Shown piece after piece: positions 60,266-64,000 of a stretch of 64,000 nt of DNA. Within the stretch, counting starts at the first letter, position 1; the number at the start of each line of letters is the position of its first letter. Origin of the DNA: Cyclobacteriaceae bacterium (GTDB lineage: Bacteria; Bacteroidota; Bacteroidia; Cytophagales; Cyclobacteriaceae); assembly GCA_019638395.1 (NCBI GenBank), contig JAHBTX010000005.1:1-64000 (forward strand), written 5' to 3'. The translations under genes were made by a program, and so were the position numbers. Under the pieces are notes generated by a model. It saw only the letters and a list, made by a program, of their open reading frames with translations. It had not been told where the DNA came from and ran no database searches.

Positions 60266-61627
60266 ATGAAGAATATTGCTATTGCCGGTGCCGGCTTGGT
60301 GGGATCGCTCTTAGCCATTTATTTAAAGAAGCGGGGCTATTCCGTTACCGTGTTTGAACGCAGGGGCGACATGCGAAAGGCTGGTGCCGAAACAGGCAGA
60401 TCTATTAACCTCGCGTTAAGCAACCGCGGCATTCGTGCATTGCAAGAAGTTGGTTTGGCCGATGAACTAAAAAAAGTAGCCATTCCCATGCATGGCCGCA
60501 TGATGCACGATAAGCACGGCAGTCTTTCATCGTTTGCATACGGAAAAGAAGGACAATTTATCAATTCAGTTTCGCGAAGTGGATTGAACATGGTGTTAAT
60601 GAATGAAGCCGAGCGGTTAGGTGTTGAGTTTCGGTTTGAGCAGCGTATTGTAAAGGTTGATCTGGAGCGTACTACTCTATTAGTCGATAGCAATCAGTCA
60701 ATAGTCCATGGTCAGCTCTCAGCTATCGACCATGGACTATTGACAAATAAAAATTTCGATTACATCATCGGAGCTGACGGAGCGTTCTCTGCCGTTCGCA
60801 CTGCATTTCAGTTTACCGACCGTTTCGATTATGAACAAGATTACATCGATCATGGCTACAAGGAACTACACATTCCGTCTGGAGCAAACGGAGCGTTTCA
60901 ATTAGAAAAAAATTACCTCCACATCTGGCCGCGCGAAAGTTTTATGATGATTGCGTTGCCTAATCCTGATGGAAGTTTTACCTGCACCTTGTTCTTTCCA
61001 TTTGAAGGTGATCCATCTTTTAGTTCTTTGAAGACCAAACAAGACGTTCAAAGATTTTTCAAAGAAACATTCCCCGATGCCCAATTACTAATGCCTGATT
61101 TGCTGGAAGATTTTGAATCCAACCCAACTTCTTCATTGGTAACAATCAGGTGTTACCCTTGGGTTCGTAACAAAACCCTACTGATTGGCGATGCCGCACA
61201 TGCAATTGTTCCCTTTTATGGACAAGGAATGAATGCCGGCTTTGAGGATTGCAGAATATTAAATAACCTGTTAACCAAGCATAGCGATAACTGGGAAAAC
61301 GTGCTACCCGAGTTTCAGCAATTACGGAAACCCGATGCCGATGCCATCGCCCAATTGGCGCTGGATAATTTTGTAGAGATGCGCGATTTGGTTGCCGATT
61401 CGGATTTTCTGCTTCGAAAAAAAATTGAAGCTAAACTTTACGAACTATATCCTGATAAATGGATTCCGCTGTACCCCATGGTTACGTTTATGGATACCAT
61501 GCGCTATTCCGATGCTTTAGCCATCAGCAAGAAGCAAAGTAAAATTATGGATGTGGTGATGAAAACATCCAACCTCGAAAACACCTGGCAGTCACTTGAT
61601 TTTGGTGCGATTGTAAATCAATTGTAG
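60266..61627 (+). CDS. kmo: kynurenine 3-monooxygenase
   Basis: An FAD-dependent monooxygenase of 453 residues that hydroxylates kynurenine to 3-hydroxykynurenine. The start is MKNIAIAGAGLVGSLLAIYL (60266). FAD motifs are GAGLVGSLLA (8-17), YIIGADGAFSAVR and LLIGDAAHAIVPFYGQGMNAGFEDCRIL. The C-terminus has a membrane-proximal helical segment (LYELYPDKWIPLYPMVTFMDTMRYS). A 16-codon palindromic insert occurs around residue 144-160 in a loop that varies in the family. With kynU and haao it forms a kynurenine catabolism set. Confidence 0.95.
   Translation: MKNIAIAGAGLVGSLLAIYLKKRGYSVTVFERRGDMRKAGAETGRSINLALSNRGIRALQEVGLADELKKVAIPMHGRMMHDKHGSLSSFAYGKEGQFINSVSRSGLNMVLMNEAERLGVEFRFEQRIVKVDLERTTLLVDSNQSIVHGQLSAIDHGLLTNKNFDYIIGADGAFSAVRTAFQFTDRFDYEQDYIDHGYKELHIPSGANGAFQLEKNYLHIWPRESFMMIALPNPDGSFTCTLFFPFEGDPSFSSLKTKQDVQRFFKETFPDAQLLMPDLLEDFESNPTSSLVTIRCYPWVRNKTLLIGDAAHAIVPFYGQGMNAGFEDCRILNNLLTKHSDNWENVLPEFQQLRKPDADAIAQLALDNFVEMRDLVADSDFLLRKKIEAKLYELYPDKWIPLYPMVTFMDTMRYSDALAISKKQSKIMDVVMKTSNLENTWQSLDFGAIVNQL
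60697..60744. repeat. 17-base perfect inverted repeat inserted in frame in kmo
   Basis: GTCAATAGTCCATGGTC (60697-60713), a 14-base spacer, and GACCATGGACTATTGAC (60728-60744) are exact complements. The total of 48 bases is 16 codons, so the reading frame is kept. It encodes a Ser-Ile-Val-His-Gly and Ile-Asp-His-Gly-Leu segment between two conserved FAD-domain blocks. Confidence 0.75.
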
Positions 61628-61677
61628 AAACTTGTTAACGGCACTATTGTGTGCCCATTATATTGTTTGGATATTAT

Positions 61678-61721
61678 TTCTACAAAAATGAAACATATTG
61701 ATTAATTTCACGTTTGTAGAA
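61678..61721. promoter_or_regulatory. inverted repeat upstream of padR
   Basis: TTCTACAAA (61678-61686) and TTTGTAGAA (61713-61721) are perfect nine-base complements separated by 26 bases, immediately upstream of the padR start at 61739. PadR proteins usually repress their own promoter by binding such dyads, so this is a probable operator. Confidence 0.45.
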
Positions 61722-61738
61722 GTAATTATCGCAATAGT

Positions 61739-62077
61739 ATGAAAGGAACCTATTTAGGCGAACTCGAAGAGTTGGTGTTGCTCACGGTTGGCATTCTTTA
61801 TCCAGAAGCATACGGTGTTGGCGTGATGGATGAAATTGAAAAGCAGGCCGGTCGCAGTTTGAACATTAGTGCGGTGCATGCTGTGCTTACACGATTGGAA
61901 GAAAAAGGTTTTTTAAAATCGAAGATGAGCGAACCCACCGAAGAGCGAGGTGGAAGAAGAAAACGCATTTTCCTGTTAACGGCATCAGGCAAACGTGCAT
62001 TGGAAGAAGTGAATGAAATGCGTAACACGTTGTTTAATCAGATACCGCGCATTGCGTTACAGTTTCAACACATATAA
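61739..62077 (+). CDS. PadR family transcriptional regulator
   Basis: A 112-residue winged-helix repressor of the PadR family: GELEELVLLTVGILYPEAYGVGVMDEIE at the N-terminus, NISAVHAVLTRLEEKGFLKSKMSE (recognition helix and wing) and ERGGRRKRIFLLTASGKRALEEVNEM. These proteins commonly control the ABC permease gene beside them. Here an FtsX-type permease starts 93 bases later, so it is the expected target. Confidence 0.92.
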   Translation: MKGTYLGELEELVLLTVGILYPEAYGVGVMDEIEKQAGRSLNISAVHAVLTRLEEKGFLKSKMSEPTEERGGRRKRIFLLTASGKRALEEVNEMRNTLFNQIPRIALQFQHI

Positions 62078-62101
62078 ATCAGTGGGCAATAGGAAAAGGA
62101 T

Positions 62102-62155
62102 AGTAGGCAATTGTGTAACAAATACTTGCCAACTGGCACCTGCCAACTGCCTACT
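62102..62155. repeat. imperfect inverted repeat between padR and the permease
   Basis: AGTAGGCAATTG (62102-62113) pairs with CAACTGCCTACT (62144-62155) with one mismatch. The TGCCAACTGCC wording links it to the hairpin at 57169-57216. It may be a mobile palindrome of this genome or act as a leader hairpin for the permease. Confidence 0.5.
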
Positions 62156-62170
62156 CCTCATAATCAAAGT

Positions 62171-64000
62171 ATGAAAAAAACTCCTCCCAAATGGGCTGAT
62201 AAATTTCTGGTGTGGTATTGCCGACCCGATCTGCTGGAAGAAATTCAAGGCGATGTGTATGAATTGTTTGAACGCACCGCTAAAGAAAATCAACGCAAGG
62301 CTAGTTTACTATTCATTTGGAACGTGTTGCGTTTTTTCAGGTTACGTAATATCCGTAAGAACAAAATTAATTATCCATCAAACACCACAGGTATGGTAAG
62401 AAGTTATTTTAAATCGGGCATTCGCAACATCATGCGTCATCTGGCGCACTCATCCATTAACATTGCCGGGTTGGCACTGGCCATAGGCTGTTGCATCAGC
62501 ATCTTTCTGTTGGTCGATTCATTCTACGATCTCGATAGTTTCCACGAAAAAGGAAATCGTACCTATTTAGCCGTAAGCCATGTAAAAACAGGCGATGAAA
62601 CCGAACGGTGGGCACGCTCTCCTTACTTATTAGGGCCAACATTAGCAACAGAACATAGTGCCGTAGAAACGATGACACGCATTCAAAAGCTGGGAGATTT
62701 AAGTGTGCGTTTTGAAGAACATGTGTTTAACGAAACCTTGTGGTGTGTGGACAGTACGTTCTTTGATGTGTTCAGTTACCCAATTGTAAATGGAGCCCGT
62801 CAACCACTCAACGATAAATATAGCATAGTAATCAGTGAGGATAAGGCCGTACAATATTTTGGTTACGATAACCCAATCGGCAAAGAACTCTCTGTTAAGT
62901 TTTCCGACAACCAACCAATTGTTTTCCGCGTAACCGCTGTAGCCGATAATAAAGTAAACGAATCGAGTATGCGGTTTACGTTTCTCATTCCAATGGAGTT
63001 TTGGGAAAGCTATCGTGGCGAACAATATGCCAGTTGGAGTACGTGGTCGCGCTCTACGTTTGTGGTAATGAAAGAAGGGCAACTTCCAACTGTACTTAAT
63101 CCTTCATTACCGGCCTATCACACAATACAAAATTCAGCCAACGAAAAATTTCAGGTGCGCGAAACGGAATGGCTTCCGTTAAAGCAAGTTGCTGCCAACA
63201 GCTATGCTATTGTTGATTGCCTTTCGTGGGATTTACATCCGGCAACCATTCTGGTGATCAGTACGATTGTATTATTTCTGCTACTACTCGCCAGCTTTAA
63301 TTACATGAATGTATCCATTGCATCTGTTTCGCTTCGGCTAAAAGAAATTGGCATTCGCAAAGTTATTGGCGGAAGCAAAGGCCAGGTAATTCTGCAATAC
63401 ATGATCGAAAACCTGATATTGTGTTCGCTCGCGCTAATGGCCGGCACAGCCCTCGCCTATTTCTTTCTTGTTCCTGCGTTCAACGCGTTGTATCCCATTA
63501 CCGTACCATTTTCCTTTTCCTCTACGCAAACCATGCTCTTGTTCTTTGGCGGTATGCTGATCCTTATCGCATTTATCTCTGGCGCATATCCGTCACTCTA
63601 TGTATCCTCGTTCAATGCCATTCACATTCTAAAAGGCAACCAAAAATTTGGCAGCAAAAGCTCTTTAAGTAAAGCCATGTTGGGATTTCAGTTTACCATT
63701 TCGTTTGCCACCATTATCTTCTCTTTGCTTTCGGTAAGTAACCGCGACTATTTCGAAAAGAAAGACTGGGGTTATGATTATCATAACATTGCCTACTTCC
63801 CCATTCATGGGAAGGAACAGTATATTGCATTAAGCAATCTTGTATCACAACAAAAAAACATTTCCAGTTATGCCGGTTCTGCGAGCCATATTGGGGATGA
63901 AGATGAACTGACCAGCATTCAAAGTGGTGAAAAAGAAATGCAGGCCACGCGTTTTCCCGTTGGTGTTGCTTATGCCGAAACCATGAACCTTCGCCTTAAA
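62171..64000 (+). CDS. FtsX-like ABC transporter permease, partial at window end
   Basis: The first 610 residues of a MacB-type permease; the 3' end lies beyond the window. An N-terminal permease-prefix domain (about 1-70, WADKFLVWYCRPDLLEEIQGD) precedes the first membrane helix (about 95-117, INIAGLALAIGCCISIFLLV), a large periplasmic MacB_PCD domain (about 118-345), and three membrane helices of the first FtsX unit (about 352-490: SWDLHPATILVISTIVLFLLLLA). A second periplasmic part has begun (from about 510, VSNRDYFEKKDWGYDYHN). The companion ATPase is not present here. The padR gene upstream probably represses it. Confidence 0.9.
   Translation, partial: MKKTPPKWADKFLVWYCRPDLLEEIQGDVYELFERTAKENQRKASLLFIWNVLRFFRLRNIRKNKINYPSNTTGMVRSYFKSGIRNIMRHLAHSSINIAGLALAIGCCISIFLLVDSFYDLDSFHEKGNRTYLAVSHVKTGDETERWARSPYLLGPTLATEHSAVETMTRIQKLGDLSVRFEEHVFNETLWCVDSTFFDVFSYPIVNGARQPLNDKYSIVISEDKAVQYFGYDNPIGKELSVKFSDNQPIVFRVTAVADNKVNESSMRFTFLIPMEFWESYRGEQYASWSTWSRSTFVVMKEGQLPTVLNPSLPAYHTIQNSANEKFQVRETEWLPLKQVAANSYAIVDCLSWDLHPATILVISTIVLFLLLLASFNYMNVSIASVSLRLKEIGIRKVIGGSKGQVILQYMIENLILCSLALMAGTALAYFFLVPAFNALYPITVPFSFSSTQTMLLFFGGMLILIAFISGAYPSLYVSSFNAIHILKGNQKFGSKSSLSKAMLGFQFTISFATIIFSLLSVSNRDYFEKKDWGYDYHNIAYFPIHGKEQYIALSNLVSQQKNISSYAGSASHIGDEDELTSIQSGEKEMQATRFPVGVAYAETMNLRLK

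Overview
The window is chromosomal DNA of a member of the Bacteroidota, most likely a Cytophagales-type environmental bacterium. Evidence: an outer-membrane beta-barrel receptor of the CarboxypepD_reg/TonB-dependent type next to a GLPGLI protein, a secreted sugar dehydrogenase with a type IX secretion C-terminal signal, DUF2480, a 7TM-DISM histidine kinase, an FHS-type sugar permease, a kynurenine pathway, and promoter boxes of the Bacteroidota TAnnTTTG kind. No rRNA, tRNA, prophage or CRISPR array was seen.

Layout. 0-3.9 kb (minus strand): rpmH, rnpA, an S41 C-terminal processing protease, tsaB and a DUF2480 gene; rnpA has palindromic repeats at both ends. 3.9-8.4 kb: a split M16 peptidase pair (one catalytic, one pseudo-catalytic subunit) and a PfkB/adenosine-kinase-like gene. 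8.5-21 kb: accessory material mixed with housekeeping genes: a HEPN-MNT toxin-antitoxin pair, a GDPD, a TonB-type receptor with GLPGLI protein and two-component system, a DUF4160-DUF2442 pair, an antitoxin-PIN pair lodged between an MFS transporter and a trehalase, and a HEPN-like gene broken by one TGA. 22-33 kb: secreted hydrolases (NPP-type phosphodiesterase, PQQ-type sugar dehydrogenase, M28 peptidase) and a sugar scavenging locus (sugar kinase and nucleotidyltransferase divergent from an FHS permease, SMP-30 lactonase, nucleoside hydrolase and class II phosphodiesterase). 33.3-34.5 kb: an array of REP-like hairpins beside a decayed REP-associated transposase. 34.7-36.7 kb: an ECF42-type sigma factor with its DGPF/YCII partner and a SnoaL-like lipoprotein.

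36.7-43.5 kb is a type I restriction-modification operon (hsdM, hsdS, abi, hsdR). An Abi_2/AbiF-like HEPN protein sits inside it, its stop codon overlapping the hsdR start. The 174-base gap before abi carries a promoter-like box, complementary segments and a G6T6 end, which suggests a small RNA paired with the Abi protein. I regard this as the most interesting system in the window.

43.5-64 kb: NAD metabolism (pnuC, nadR-like) behind a perfect 31-base palindrome; a CPBP protease and SUMF1 protein; an aldehyde dehydrogenase closely resembling 2-aminomuconate semialdehyde dehydrogenase; a NarL-type regulator with DISM kinase; an OmpA/PD40 protein; then haao, ogt, kynU and kmo (kynurenine to 3-hydroxyanthranilate and beyond), interrupted by a minus-strand ATPase; finally padR with an FtsX-like ABC permease that runs off the window. 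Several coding and intergenic regions carry inverted repeats of at least four different kinds, including a 17-base perfect inverted repeat inserted in frame in kmo.
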